Shown here: positions 30,827 to 39,479 of the stretch, in pieces
Position numbering within the stretch: position 1 is the stretch's first letter
Layout of the letters: every line of letters begins with the position of its first letter
Origin: Bin103 sp002238925
Lineage (GTDB): Bacteria > Spirochaetota > Spirochaetia > SZUA-6 > Bin103
Length of the DNA stretch: 64,000 bases
Assembly (NCBI GenBank): GCA_965208065.1
Contig: OZ242313.1
Coordinates: 1,736,001-1,800,000 of the forward strand
Direction: 5' to 3'
Notes under the pieces: generated by a model
The model's database searches: none
Seen by the model: only the letters and a program-made list of their open reading frames with translations
Told to the model about the DNA's origin: nothing
Made by a program: the position numbers and the translations under genes

Positions 30827-32473
30827 TTGTGGTTCCTGCAACTGCTCGGCCTCTTTCTTGATCTCGTCCATCAGCACCACCAGGTCGAGCACGTTCTGAC
30901 TCTCGACGGTGCCGACGAACTCGCCCGACTCCCGGTCGTTGATCGGCATCACGGCGAGCGAGTGTTCGGTCATCTGTTCCATCACGTCGACGATCAGCTC
31001 GTCGGACCAGGCAGGCGGAATCTTGGCCCGCAGGATCTCCGCCAGGGTCGTGGTGGCGCGCTTGTCCTTGGCGATCGTGCGCACCTTGCTCAGTGACACG
31101 ATGCCGGCCACCTTGCCGGCTTCGACCACCACGTAGTCGCGCTCTTTCGGTACCACCCAGTTCTTGGCAAAACTCTCCACCGTCACGTCCGGGGCCGGGT
31201 AGGTGCGGGTGCGGTCGAGAACGGAGCTCACCTTGACGTCGCCGAGTGCAGCGCGAACGTAGGAGAGCGGCACCGACTGCGGCAGCACGGCAGTGCTGGT
31301 CAGCCGGGCTCGCTTGATCGCGAAGCCGAGGATCGGCGGCATGAACAGGATGTAGCCGAACATGATGAGCACAAACAGCGAAAACACGTCCTGCCCGATC
31401 ACCCCGAACTCGAGCAGTACCAGGAGCAGCGCGATTTCCGCGACCCCCTTCGACATCAGCCCGGTGGCGAGCGTGAACGGCGCCTCAATGCGGGTCAGGT
31501 AGGTGCTCAGAAACGCCCCCACGAACTTGCCCACCAGCGGGATCACCGCCAGCGCCACGATGGTGGCGAGCGGCAGGGCGGTGAAGGAGAGGTCGAACTG
31601 CAGGCCGGCGGAGGCGAAGAACAGCGGCACGAACAGGCCCTCCGACGCACTGCGCATGCCCGGCATGATTTCCCAGTGCACGCGCTGCGGCAGGCCGGAC
31701 AGCGCGACCCCGAACAGCAGCGCGCCGATGGTGCCGTGCAGACCGATCTTCTCGGCCCCGACCACGATCAGGAACAGCCCGCCGAGCAGCAGTCCGAACG
31801 ACAGCTCGGGCACGTTCAGGAAGCGCTGCAGGAATAGAATCGCCGGCGGCAGCACGCGCGTCGACAGCACCCAGGTAATCACCACAAAGCCGAAGATCTG
31901 CAGGAGCAGCGTGACCATCCCCATCAGGCTCGGTTCGTGGTGCTCGCCGATGGTGAACCCCACCACCAGCAGCGCGGCAACCTCGGCGATCGCCACGATG
32001 GTGAATATCTTCAGGCCGATCGGTTCCTTGAGGTGGCCGGAATCGGCGAGCACCTTGGCTACCAGCCCGAGGCTCGACAGCGACAGGATGCCGGCCAGGG
32101 CCAGCGCCTCGGTGAAGTGCAGGCCAAGCGAGAACGGCAGTCCGGCAAGATCGGAGGTGACCAGCATGGCGGCCACCAGCGAGATGATCACCGACAGCAC
32201 CGCGGCCACGAAGTAGCGTCCGCGGATGGTGGCGACGAAGCCCTGAATGTCGATCTCGTCGAGACCCACCAGGAAGAACAGCACGAATATGCCGAGCCCC
32301 AGGAACAGCTGGATCTCGGGTGACGGCTGCACTATGCCGAGCACGGGTCCGAGCAGCACACCGGTAGCGGTGTAGGCGACAATCGAACTCAGCCCGAACC
32401 GCCCGAGGAAGCCCTCGACGAGCTTGGCGACGACGATGAGAAGACCAAGTGGGAGCAGTACGTCCAGCAACAT
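30818..32473 (-). CDS. Cation:proton antiporter, CPA2 family, with CBS domains
   Basis: A 551-residue inner-membrane antiporter of the KefB/C-NhaS3 type. About residues 1-385 form 12-13 helices, starting LLDVLLPLGLLIVVAKLVEG and including the conserved GLDEIDIQGF and LSLSSLGLVAKVL (core helix). The soluble C-terminus from about 390 has paired CBS-like sequence (YVVVEAGKVAGIVSLSKV and the final HSLAVMPINDRESGEFVGTV), which in relatives senses adenine nucleotides. It probably controls K+/Na+ and pH. It follows gcvPB in the same direction by 87 bases. A TAGAAT hexamer upstream may provide its own promoter. Confidence 0.88.
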   Translation of the reverse strand: MLLDVLLPLGLLIVVAKLVEGFLGRFGLSSIVAYTATGVLLGPVLGIVQPSPEIQLFLGLGIFVLFFLVGLDEIDIQGFVATIRGRYFVAAVLSVIISLVAAMLVTSDLAGLPFSLGLHFTEALALAGILSLSSLGLVAKVLADSGHLKEPIGLKIFTIVAIAEVAALLVVGFTIGEHHEPSLMGMVTLLLQIFGFVVITWVLSTRVLPPAILFLQRFLNVPELSFGLLLGGLFLIVVGAEKIGLHGTIGALLFGVALSGLPQRVHWEIMPGMRSASEGLFVPLFFASAGLQFDLSFTALPLATIVALAVIPLVGKFVGAFLSTYLTRIEAPFTLATGLMSKGVAEIALLLVLLEFGVIGQDVFSLFVLIMFGYILFMPPILGFAIKRARLTSTAVLPQSVPLSYVRAALGDVKVSSVLDRTRTYPAPDVTVESFAKNWVVPKERDYVVVEAGKVAGIVSLSKVRTIAKDKRATTTLAEILRAKIPPAWSDELIVDVMEQMTEHSLAVMPINDRESGEFVGTVESQNVLDLVVLMDEIKKEAEQLQEPQPS

Positions 32474-32508
32474 GCTATGAGAACCTTGTCCGTCTATCGG
32501 ATAGTGCG

Positions 32509-32514
32509 ATTCTA
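32509..32514 (-). promoter_or_regulatory. Candidate -10 box for antiporter gene
   Basis: On the minus strand TAGAAT matches TATAAT in five of six bases, in an AT-rich island rare in this GC-rich window. It is about 35 bases upstream of the antiporter start. No convincing -35 hexamer is seen, so this is only a candidate. Confidence 0.25.
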
Positions 32515-32560
32515 AACTTTTTCATGCCGGACTGCACGGGGCGTCCAGTAATCTCTCGAA

Positions 32561-34090
32561 TTACTTGCCGCGGCGCGGCGATCCGCCGTTCGGCAGCGGC
32601 CAGGTCAGCACCGGCCGGCGCGCCGCCGTTGCTTCGTCGAGGCGTCCGATGGGTGTCGAATGCGGCGCGGTACGCACCAGCTCGGGGGTTGCGGCGGCCT
32701 CGGCGAGGATGGCGCGCAGTGCCGCGATGAAGTGGTCGAGGGTGTCCTTGGACTCGGTCTCGGTCGGTTCCACCATCAGCGCCTCCGGCACGATAAGCGG
32801 GAAATAGATGGTGGGCGGGTGGATGCCGTAGTCGATGAGCCGCTTGGCGATGTCGAGCGTACGGACGCCGTGGTCCCGTGCCACCCGGCGGGCGCTGAAC
32901 ACCGCCTCGTGCTTGCAGATGCGCGGGTACGGCAGCTCCAGGTGGTCGGCGAGCGCGGCGCGCACGTAATTGGCGTTCAACACGGCCAGCCGGCTCATCT
33001 CGGACAGGCCGTCGCCGCCGAGGGAACGCAGGTAGGCGTAACCGCGCACGGCGTTGTTGAAGTTGCCGTAGAAGGCGCGTACCCGGCCGATCGAGCGCGG
33101 GCGCCGGTAGTCGTGGCGATAGGTGTCGCCGTCGCGGCACACCACCGGCGGCGGCAGGTACGGGGCCAGCTCGGCAGTGACCGCGGTGGCCCCCGCGCCG
33201 GGACCGCCGCCGCCGTGCGGCACGCTGAAGGTCTTGTGCAGGTTGAAGTGCAGAATGTCGGTGCCCAGGTCGCCGGGACGGGCGACGCCGACCATGGCGT
33301 TCATGTTGGCGCCGTCCATGTACACCAGCCCGCCGGCCTCGTGCACGGCCGCGGCGATGTCGGTGATGCCCTCCACGAACAGGCCGAGCGTGTTGGGATT
33401 GGTAATCATCAGCCCGGCGACGTCCGCGTCGAGCGCATCCTGCAGGGCGGCAAAGTCCAGGCTGCCGTCCGGGCCGGTGGGTACGGTACGCGACCGGTAG
33501 CCGGCCATGGCGGCGGTGGCCGGGTTGGTGCCGTGCGCGGAGTCGGGCACCAGCATGGTGGTGCGCTGCCGGCCCGCCGCCTCGTGGAAGGCGCGGATGA
33601 TCAGCGCGCCGGTCAGCTCGCCGTGGGCGCCCGCCGACGGCTGCAGCGACACCGCCGGCAGCCCGGCGATCTCGCCAAGCCACTCCTGCAACTCCCACAG
33701 CATGCGCAGCGCACCCTGTACCGTGGCCTCGTCCTGGTAAGGGTGGATGGCGGCCAGGCCCGGCAGGCCGGCGACCTGGTCGTTGATCTTGGGGTTGTAC
33801 TTCATGGTACAGGAGCCGAGCGGGTAGAAGCCCTGGTCGACCGAGAAATTGCGCCGCGACGTGTTGGTAAAGTGGCGCACCACCTCCGGCTCCGACAGTT
33901 CCGGCAGGGGCAGCTCGGTGCGCAGCAGTTCGTCCGGCAGCGGCGCACTGCGCGGCACGTCGAGGGGTGCGAGCTGGACGCCGGTGCGCCCCGGTACCGA
34001 CTGCTCGAACAGCAAGGGCGGTGCCGGCAGCAGCGCGGCCCCGGCCCCGGCCCCGGCGACGGCGGTTGGGTGTTCTTGCCCGGCGTTCAT
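32561..34090 (-). CDS. gcvPB: Glycine dehydrogenase (decarboxylating) subunit 2, GcvPB
   Basis: The C-terminal half of the split P-protein of glycine cleavage, 509 residues. P-protein binds PLP, decarboxylates glycine and loads the aminomethyl group on lipoyl-GcvH. The PLP lysine is in LHFNLHKTFSVPHGGGGPG. Other P-protein marks are FYPLGSCTMKYNPK, DSAHGTNPATAAMAGY and VYMDGANMNAMVGVARPGD. It follows gcvPA with a four-base overlap, is last of gcvT-H-PA-PB and ends 87 bases before the antiporter. Its length is at the usual size for split subunits. Confidence 0.95.
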   Translation of the reverse strand: MNAGQEHPTAVAGAGAGAALLPAPPLLFEQSVPGRTGVQLAPLDVPRSAPLPDELLRTELPLPELSEPEVVRHFTNTSRRNFSVDQGFYPLGSCTMKYNPKINDQVAGLPGLAAIHPYQDEATVQGALRMLWELQEWLGEIAGLPAVSLQPSAGAHGELTGALIIRAFHEAAGRQRTTMLVPDSAHGTNPATAAMAGYRSRTVPTGPDGSLDFAALQDALDADVAGLMITNPNTLGLFVEGITDIAAAVHEAGGLVYMDGANMNAMVGVARPGDLGTDILHFNLHKTFSVPHGGGGPGAGATAVTAELAPYLPPPVVCRDGDTYRHDYRRPRSIGRVRAFYGNFNNAVRGYAYLRSLGGDGLSEMSRLAVLNANYVRAALADHLELPYPRICKHEAVFSARRVARDHGVRTLDIAKRLIDYGIHPPTIYFPLIVPEALMVEPTETESKDTLDHFIAALRAILAEAAATPELVRTAPHSTPIGRLDEATAARRPVLTWPLPNGGSPRRGK

Positions 34091-35451
34091 GAGTGTGTAC
34101 GGTCAGGATACCCCGGCACCGCCTGCACCAACCGGTCGATGGCGGCACGGGAGTTGAGTTCGGTGGCGGTCAACAGCCAGCAGCCGTCCAGGTCCAGGTC
34201 GAAGCGGCCCAGGTCGAGGCCGCCGATGATGCCCTCCTGTTCCCACAGCCGGCGGTTCAATTCCGCCGGTGGCAGCGGCGGGCGCACCACGAACTCGCGG
34301 AAGAACGGCGTCGCGAACGGCCTGTCCATGCCGGCAAGCTCGCCGAGCCGGTCGGCCAGGTAGTGGCTGCGGTGGTAGCACTGGTCGGCCACCTCGCGCA
34401 GTCCCGCCGGGCCGAGCGCCGCCAGGTATATGGTCACCGCGGTGGCGATGAGCGCCTCGTTGGTGCAGATGTTGCTGGTTGCCTTCTCGCGGCGAATGTC
34501 CTGCTCGCGCGGTTTCAGGGTGAGCACGAAGCCGCGCCGGCCGTCGCCGTCATGGGCCAGCCCGGCCAGGCGGCCCGGCATCTGCCGTACGTTGCGCATC
34601 GAGGTGGCGAGCAGGCCGACGTAGGGGCCGCCGTAGAACAGCGGCAGGCCGAGCGGCTGCCCTTCGGCGGTGGCGATATCGGCGCCCAGCTCCCCCGGCG
34701 GGCGCAGTATCGCCTGCGCGACCGGGTCGGCGGACACTACCGACAGTGCGCCGCCGGCGTGGGCCACCTCACTGAGTTCCGCGACCGGCTCGATCGCCCC
34801 GAGGAAATTGGGGTACTGCACCAGCACGGCGGCGGTATCGGGATCGATGGCGGCGGCGACCGCCGCCGGCTCGGTGCACCCGGTGGCGCGGTCGAAGGGC
34901 ACGGTGACGATGCGCAGACCGATCCCTGACAGGTAGGTGGCCAGCACCTCCCGGTACTCGGGGTGGACCGCCTCGCTAACCGCGATGGTGGTGCGCCCGC
35001 GGCGCAGGCGGGCTGCCATCAGCGCCGCCTCGGCGAGTGCGGTGGAGCCGTCGTACATGGAAGCGTTGGCCACCTCCATGCCGAACAGGCGGGCGATCAT
35101 GGTCTGAAACTCGAAGATGGTCTGCAGCGTGCCTTGGCTCACCTCCGGCTGATAGGGGGTGTAGGCGGTGTACAGCTCGCTGCGGAACAACAGGTGCGGG
35201 ACCAGCGCCGGGGTGTAGTGGTGGTAGGCGCCGGCGCCGAGGAAGCAGCTGTGGGTGTCCGTGGCGCCGTTGCGCTCCGCCAGGCCGCGAAACAGCGCCG
35301 CCACCTCCTGCTCGCTGAGCCCGTCCGGCAGGTCGAGGCGGGGGAAGCGGTGCGCGCGGGGCACGTCGGCGAACAGCTCGTCGATCGACGCGGCGCCGAT
35401 GGACGCCAGCATGGCGTCGACCTCCGCCGCGGTGTGGGGTGTATAGCGCAC
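34087..35451 (-). CDS. gcvPA: Glycine dehydrogenase (decarboxylating) subunit 1, GcvPA
   Basis: The N-terminal half of the split glycine decarboxylase, 454 residues. Characteristic P-protein segments are FLGAGAYHHYTPALVPHLL, YTPYQPEVSQGTLQTIFEFQ, MIARLFGMEVANASMYDG and ADIATAEGQPLGLPLFYGG. It heterodimerises with GcvPB, which carries the PLP lysine. Start MRYTPHTAAEVDAML is at 35451, 12 bases after gcvH; its stop overlaps gcvPB. Confidence 0.95.
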   Translation of the reverse strand: MRYTPHTAAEVDAMLASIGAASIDELFADVPRAHRFPRLDLPDGLSEQEVAALFRGLAERNGATDTHSCFLGAGAYHHYTPALVPHLLFRSELYTAYTPYQPEVSQGTLQTIFEFQTMIARLFGMEVANASMYDGSTALAEAALMAARLRRGRTTIAVSEAVHPEYREVLATYLSGIGLRIVTVPFDRATGCTEPAAVAAAIDPDTAAVLVQYPNFLGAIEPVAELSEVAHAGGALSVVSADPVAQAILRPPGELGADIATAEGQPLGLPLFYGGPYVGLLATSMRNVRQMPGRLAGLAHDGDGRRGFVLTLKPREQDIRREKATSNICTNEALIATAVTIYLAALGPAGLREVADQCYHRSHYLADRLGELAGMDRPFATPFFREFVVRPPLPPAELNRRLWEQEGIIGGLDLGRFDLDLDGCWLLTATELNSRAAIDRLVQAVPGYPDRTHS

Positions 35452-35463
35452 TGCCGACTCGGG

Positions 35464-35844
35464 TCAGGCCAGCAGGTCGCGGTACGCGCTGGCGTCGAGC
35501 AAGGTGTCCTGCTCATCGGCGAACCGGCTCGGGCGCACCTCGATCAGCCAACCGTCATCGTAGGGAGACTCGTTGACCCGTTGCGGCGCCGCTTCCAGGT
35601 CGCCGTTCACGGCGGTCACCTCGCCGCTGATCGGTGCGTACAGGTCGCTGGCAGCCTTGACGCTCTCGATCACGCCGAACGACTCGCCCTGCACGATCTC
35701 GCTGCCGACTTCCGGCAACTCGAGGTAGACCACGTCGCCGAGTTCGCCCTGGGCATGATCGGTAATGCCGATCACCGTTATCTCGCCGTCCTGGTGCAGC
35801 CACTCGTGCTCGGCGGTGTAGTGCAGATGCTCGGGTATGTTCAC
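35464..35844 (-). CDS. gcvH: Glycine cleavage system H protein, GcvH
   Basis: Lipoyl carrier of the glycine cleavage complex, 126 residues. The lipoylated lysine is in FGVIESVKAASDLYAPISGE. Flanking H-protein marks are HYTAEHEWLHQDGEITVIGI and GDVVYLELPEVG. I prefer the GTG at 35844 (NIPEHLHYTAEHEW follows). A GTG at 35856 overlaps the gcvT stop and lies hard against GGAGGA, making it a poorer initiator; both are plausible. Either way translation is tightly coupled to gcvT. Confidence 0.92.
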   Translation of the reverse strand: MNIPEHLHYTAEHEWLHQDGEITVIGITDHAQGELGDVVYLELPEVGSEIVQGESFGVIESVKAASDLYAPISGEVTAVNGDLEAAPQRVNESPYDDGWLIEVRPSRFADEQDTLLDASAYRDLLA

Positions 35845-35848
35845 TGTT

Positions 35849-36940
35849 TCAGTCACTCCTCCGATAGAAGGGTCGCGCCACCACGATGGCGGCGTGTGCG
35901 CGTCCGCGCACCAATATGGCAAGTTCGGTGTCCGTTGCGGAATATTTTCGAGCCACCAGTCCCATGGCAATGCTGCGTTGCAGCCACGGAGCATGGCTGC
36001 CGCTGGTGACGGTGCCGATTCGCGCGCCGGCGGCGGTGGTGATCGGATACCCCTGCCGGGCGATGGCGCGCCCGGCGAGGTGCAGGTGCACCAGGCGCCG
36101 GGGGACACCGGCCGCGCGCTGTGCGGCGATTGCCCCCGCCCCGACGTAGCCGTCGCCGTGCGACACGAACCGGCCGAGGCCCACCTCCAGCGGCGACACG
36201 CCGCGGGTCAGTTCGTGGCCGTACAGCGGCATGCTCGCTTCCAGCCGGAGCGTGTCGCGCGCGCCCAGTCCGGCCGGCTGCAGCCCGGCCGCCGCGCCCG
36301 CCGCCAGCAGGTCGTTCCACAGCGCCTCGGCGCGGTCCGCGGCCACGAACAGTTCGAAGCCGTCCTCGCCGGTATAGCCGGTGCGGGCCAGCAGCACCGG
36401 GTGGCCGGCGACGCGGCCCGGGCGGCAGCGGTAGGTGCCGATGGCGGTCACGTCGCCGGCCGCGAGTTGGCCGACGATGCCGAGCGCGCGCGGTCCCTGG
36501 ATGGCGAGCAGCGCGAATTCGGCGCTGCGGTCGTTGCACTCCAGCGCGGCGATGCCGCTCGTGACGGCGCGGGCATGGTCGAGCACCGCCTCGGTGTTGG
36601 AGGCGTTGACCACCAGCCGGAAGTGGCGGTCGCCGAGGCGGTAAACGATCACGTCGTCGATCACGCCGCCGGCTTGGTCGAGCACCAGGGAATAGCGCGC
36701 CTGGCCCTGCGTGATGCGGTCCACGTCGGCGCAGGTCAGGCGCGCCACCGCGGCCGCCGCTCCGGCGCCACGGAACTCCAGTTCGCCCATATGGCTGACG
36801 TCGAACAACCCGGCGGCCGTCCTCACGGCGCGGTGCTCGGCGACGATGCCGGTGTACTGAACCGGCATCTCCCAGCCGGCGAACGGCACCATGCGCGCCC
36901 CCAGGCGCCGATGAACCGAGTGCAGCGGCGTACGGTGCAT
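35849..36940 (-). CDS. gcvT: Aminomethyltransferase GcvT (T protein)
   Basis: A 363-residue tetrahydrofolate-dependent aminomethyltransferase that releases ammonia and makes methylene-THF from the aminomethyl group on GcvH. It begins MHRTPLHSVHRRLGARMVPF, followed by GWEMPVQYTGIVAEH and FDVSHMGELEF. Later marks are LARTGYTGEDGFELF, with the family Asp/Glu, and GVSPLEVGLGRFV. Start at 36940 gives the family length; the open frame reads up to 37210 without similarity. This is the first gene of the gcv operon and diverges from the ThDP enzyme gene. I looked for a glycine riboswitch in 36941-37212 and saw none. Confidence 0.95.
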   Translation of the reverse strand: MHRTPLHSVHRRLGARMVPFAGWEMPVQYTGIVAEHRAVRTAAGLFDVSHMGELEFRGAGAAAAVARLTCADVDRITQGQARYSLVLDQAGGVIDDVIVYRLGDRHFRLVVNASNTEAVLDHARAVTSGIAALECNDRSAEFALLAIQGPRALGIVGQLAAGDVTAIGTYRCRPGRVAGHPVLLARTGYTGEDGFELFVAADRAEALWNDLLAAGAAAGLQPAGLGARDTLRLEASMPLYGHELTRGVSPLEVGLGRFVSHGDGYVGAGAIAAQRAAGVPRRLVHLHLAGRAIARQGYPITTAAGARIGTVTSGSHAPWLQRSIAMGLVARKYSATDTELAILVRGRAHAAIVVARPFYRRSD

Positions 36941-37212
36941 ACCAACATGATACCGGTCCTGCCGGCCGCTTTCAGCCGGGTGCGCGCCGCGCGGACCGAG
37001 GCCCCACGTACGCGAACGCGCGGTGCCGGCGGGAGCAAGAATCAGCAAGCACGCCACCGACTCGCCGTGGTTGCGCCGGCCACACGCCGCGCGCGCCGTC
37101 TTGCGTTCAATGGGGCGTGGCGCGACAATGCCCCCGGCGGCCGCGGCAATCGCGGCGACCGCACAACAACGAAACGCGTGTCGACTTCGCGATACTTGAG
37201 GACGTACCAACC

Positions 37213-38811
37213 ATGCCGACTATGACCGGCGGCCAGGCGCTTGCCCGACAGCTGCACCGCGAGGGGGTGCGGGTGATCTTCGGCCTTCCCGGCGTGCAGC
37301 TCTACCACCTGCTCGACGGGCTCGCCGAGCAGGACGAGATCCGCTTCATCACCACCCGCCACGAGCAGGCCACCACCTACATGGCGGACGGTTACTCGCG
37401 CACCGGCGCCGGCATCGGCACCGCGCTGGTGGTGCCGGGCCCCGGCCTGCAGAACGCCTCGGCCGGCATCGGCACCGCCTACTCGGCGTCGTCGCCGATG
37501 CTGGTGATCGCCGGCCAGGTGGAGCGTGACCTGATTGGCGTGGACCGCGGCGTGCTGCACGAGGTCAACGATCAGCTCGACACCGTGCGCCCGGTAATCA
37601 AGTGGGGCAAGCGCATCCTGCACGCCGCCGACGCCGCGCACGGCGTGCACGAGGCGTTCGTGCAATTGCGGTCGGGCCGGCCGCGGCCGGTGGAGATCGA
37701 GATTCCGCCCGAAGCGCTGGCCGAGGAGGCGGAAGTCGAGTTGCTCGACCCGGCTGAGTACGTGCGTTCGGCGGCCAGCGACGCGCAGGTCGCGCGCGCG
37801 GCAGAGCTGCTTGCCGCGGCGTCCAACCCGGCGATCTGGGCGGGCGGCGGCGTGCACTCTTCGCACGCCCACGAGGCGCTGCTGCAGGTGGCCGAACACC
37901 TGCAGGCACCGGTGTTCGCGACCGGCGAAGGGCGGGGTGCGATCTCCGACCGCCACCATCTCTCCCTCGGTCCGATCAGCTTCGGCCGCGACAGTTACCG
38001 CGAACGGCGCGCCGAGCATGACCTGATCCTGGCGGTGGGTACGCGAATGGCGATGCCGGCCCTGCTCGGCGGACAGCAGGTGGTGCAGATCGACATCGAC
38101 GCGGCGGAGGTCGGGCGCAACTACGCCAACACCGCCGGCATGGTAGGCGACGCGCGCGCCACCCTGGAGGTGCTGTACCGGCAGTTGCGGAAGCGGATGG
38201 CGCCGCGCCCGAGCCGGCGCGCGGAGCTGGAGGCGCTCTACGCGCAACGCTTCGACGGCACCGAGGAGCCGGAGCCGCTGAAATCGTTCATGCGGGCGAT
38301 CCGCTCCGCGATTCCCGACGACGGCATCATCGTGCAGGACTTCACCCAGCTCGGCTACTACAGCCGCGCCCATTGTCCCATCTATGCGCCGCGTTCCTAC
38401 ATCACCCCGTCCTACTTCGGCACGCTCGGCTACGGCTATCCCACGGCGCTCGGCGCCAAGGTCGGGCAGCCGGACCGCGCGGTAGTGCTGATCTCCGGTG
38501 ACGGCGGCTTCCTGTACAACAGCCAGGAGCTGGCCACCGCGGTGCGCTACGGCATCAATGCGGTGGCGGTGGTGTTCAACGACCACGCCTACGGCAACGT
38601 GCGCCGCGATCAGCGCCGCCGGTTCGAGGGCCGGGTATACGGCTCGGAACTGTACAACCCCGACTTCATGAAGCTCGCGGAGGCGTATGGCGTGCGCGGC
38701 ATGCGCGCGTTCGGCCCGGAGGAACTGGAAGCGGCGCTGAAGCGAGCGGTGGCCAGCCCGGTCCCCACCCTGATCGAGGTCCCGGTCGGCGAACTCCCCA
38801 TCCCCTACTGA
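37213..38811 (+). CDS. Thiamine-diphosphate enzyme, acetolactate synthase-like
   Basis: A 532-residue ThDP enzyme of the AHAS/benzoylformate decarboxylase superfamily. The N-terminal Pyr domain carries the activating Glu in ITTRHEQATTYMADGYSR. A central domain follows, and the C-terminal PP domain binds Mg-ThDP with GDGGFLYNSQELATAVRYG and VVFNDHAYGNV. Candidates include acetolactate synthase catalytic-subunit homologues, glyoxylate carboligase and related decarboxylases. The lack of a neighbouring small subunit or ketol-acid reductoisomerase argues against a dedicated valine/isoleucine enzyme. Starts at MPTMTGGQALARQL, with GAGGA upstream at 37198-37202. Its position opposite gcvT is only suggestive of one-carbon/C2 metabolism. 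Confidence 0.85.
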   Translation: MPTMTGGQALARQLHREGVRVIFGLPGVQLYHLLDGLAEQDEIRFITTRHEQATTYMADGYSRTGAGIGTALVVPGPGLQNASAGIGTAYSASSPMLVIAGQVERDLIGVDRGVLHEVNDQLDTVRPVIKWGKRILHAADAAHGVHEAFVQLRSGRPRPVEIEIPPEALAEEAEVELLDPAEYVRSAASDAQVARAAELLAAASNPAIWAGGGVHSSHAHEALLQVAEHLQAPVFATGEGRGAISDRHHLSLGPISFGRDSYRERRAEHDLILAVGTRMAMPALLGGQQVVQIDIDAAEVGRNYANTAGMVGDARATLEVLYRQLRKRMAPRPSRRAELEALYAQRFDGTEEPEPLKSFMRAIRSAIPDDGIIVQDFTQLGYYSRAHCPIYAPRSYITPSYFGTLGYGYPTALGAKVGQPDRAVVLISGDGGFLYNSQELATAVRYGINAVAVVFNDHAYGNVRRDQRRRFEGRVYGSELYNPDFMKLAEAYGVRGMRAFGPEELEAALKRAVASPVPTLIEVPVGELPIPY

Positions 38812-38833
38812 CCGCGGTGCTCGCGTCCCACCG

Positions 38834-39163
38834 TCAGTCTTCTATGGCCAGCGCTACCTTGAGGCTTCGGTTCAGGCTCTCCATCCGGGCGTCCGACAGC
38901 GCGCCGAGGTAGTTGGTGAGGACGGACTTGGGCAGGCTCACCAACTCGTCGCAGTGTACCGCGCTGTCGTGCTTGAGTCCCTCGTCCACACCGACGGGAA
39001 CCTGGGTTCCGAGCCCGGCCCGGGTGGTGAATATCGGAGCGCACACCACGGTCGCGAACCTCGACTCGATGAGGACTTGGCGACTGACCACCACGAACGC
39101 CCGCTGGCGCCGCGGGTCACGGCGAGTTGCGTGCTTGACCAGATAGACATCACCCCGCTTCAC
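38834..39163 (-). CDS. MazF/PemK-type ribonuclease toxin
   Basis: A 109-residue protein with the MazF fold: N-terminal MKRGDVYLVKHATRRDPRRQ, a conserved RAFVVVSRQVL strand, VVCAPIFTTRAGLGTQVPV, and DELVSLPKSVL before the C-terminal helix with NRSLKVAL. MazF toxins are single-strand-specific mRNA or tRNA endonucleases. The start overlaps the upstream antitoxin stop by four bases, so this is a complete module. The family call is solid; the exact cleavage sequence is unknown. Confidence 0.87.
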   Translation of the reverse strand: MKRGDVYLVKHATRRDPRRQRAFVVVSRQVLIESRFATVVCAPIFTTRAGLGTQVPVGVDEGLKHDSAVHCDELVSLPKSVLTNYLGALSDARMESLNRSLKVALAIED

Positions 39164-39387
39164 ACGTCGTCCTGATACTCAAGCACTTCTCGGGCCTCGC
39201 GGTTCAATTCGTCCGCATGAGCATCGAGCGCGGCAAGCTCGTGCCGGTCGCGTTCGGAGCGCCGGAGTGTACGCAGGTAGCTCCAAGACGCCTGCTCGAT
39301 GAACGCGGATCGATTCCTGGGCTCGACCTCGTCGGAGAGAGCCCGCAACAGTTCCTCGGAAAGTGTTACTGATGTCTTGACTTTCAT
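39160..39387 (-). CDS. RHH antitoxin partner of MazF-type toxin
   Basis: A 75-residue antitoxin beginning MKVKTSVTLSEELLRALSDE, a ribbon-helix-helix DNA-binding pattern, with the second helix in RNRSAFIEQASWSYLRTLRR. The acidic C-terminus EVLEYQDDV is the usual toxin-binding tail. It overlaps the toxin gene by four bases and should autorepress the operon. It faces the amidohydrolase gene divergently. Confidence 0.82.
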   Translation of the reverse strand: MKVKTSVTLSEELLRALSDEVEPRNRSAFIEQASWSYLRTLRRSERDRHELAALDAHADELNREAREVLEYQDDV

Positions 39388-39479
39388 ACCACTAAAAGTA
39401 CCACTTCTGGCAACGTATTTCAGCCCATCGGCTGAACCCGTTCGAATCTGCGGCGGATTCCGGCTAAACTCGCGCCACG

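Noticed and set aside
36941..37212. Glycine riboswitch upstream of the gcv operon
   Set aside because: No recognisable conserved core in either strand; the region is GC-rich spacer.
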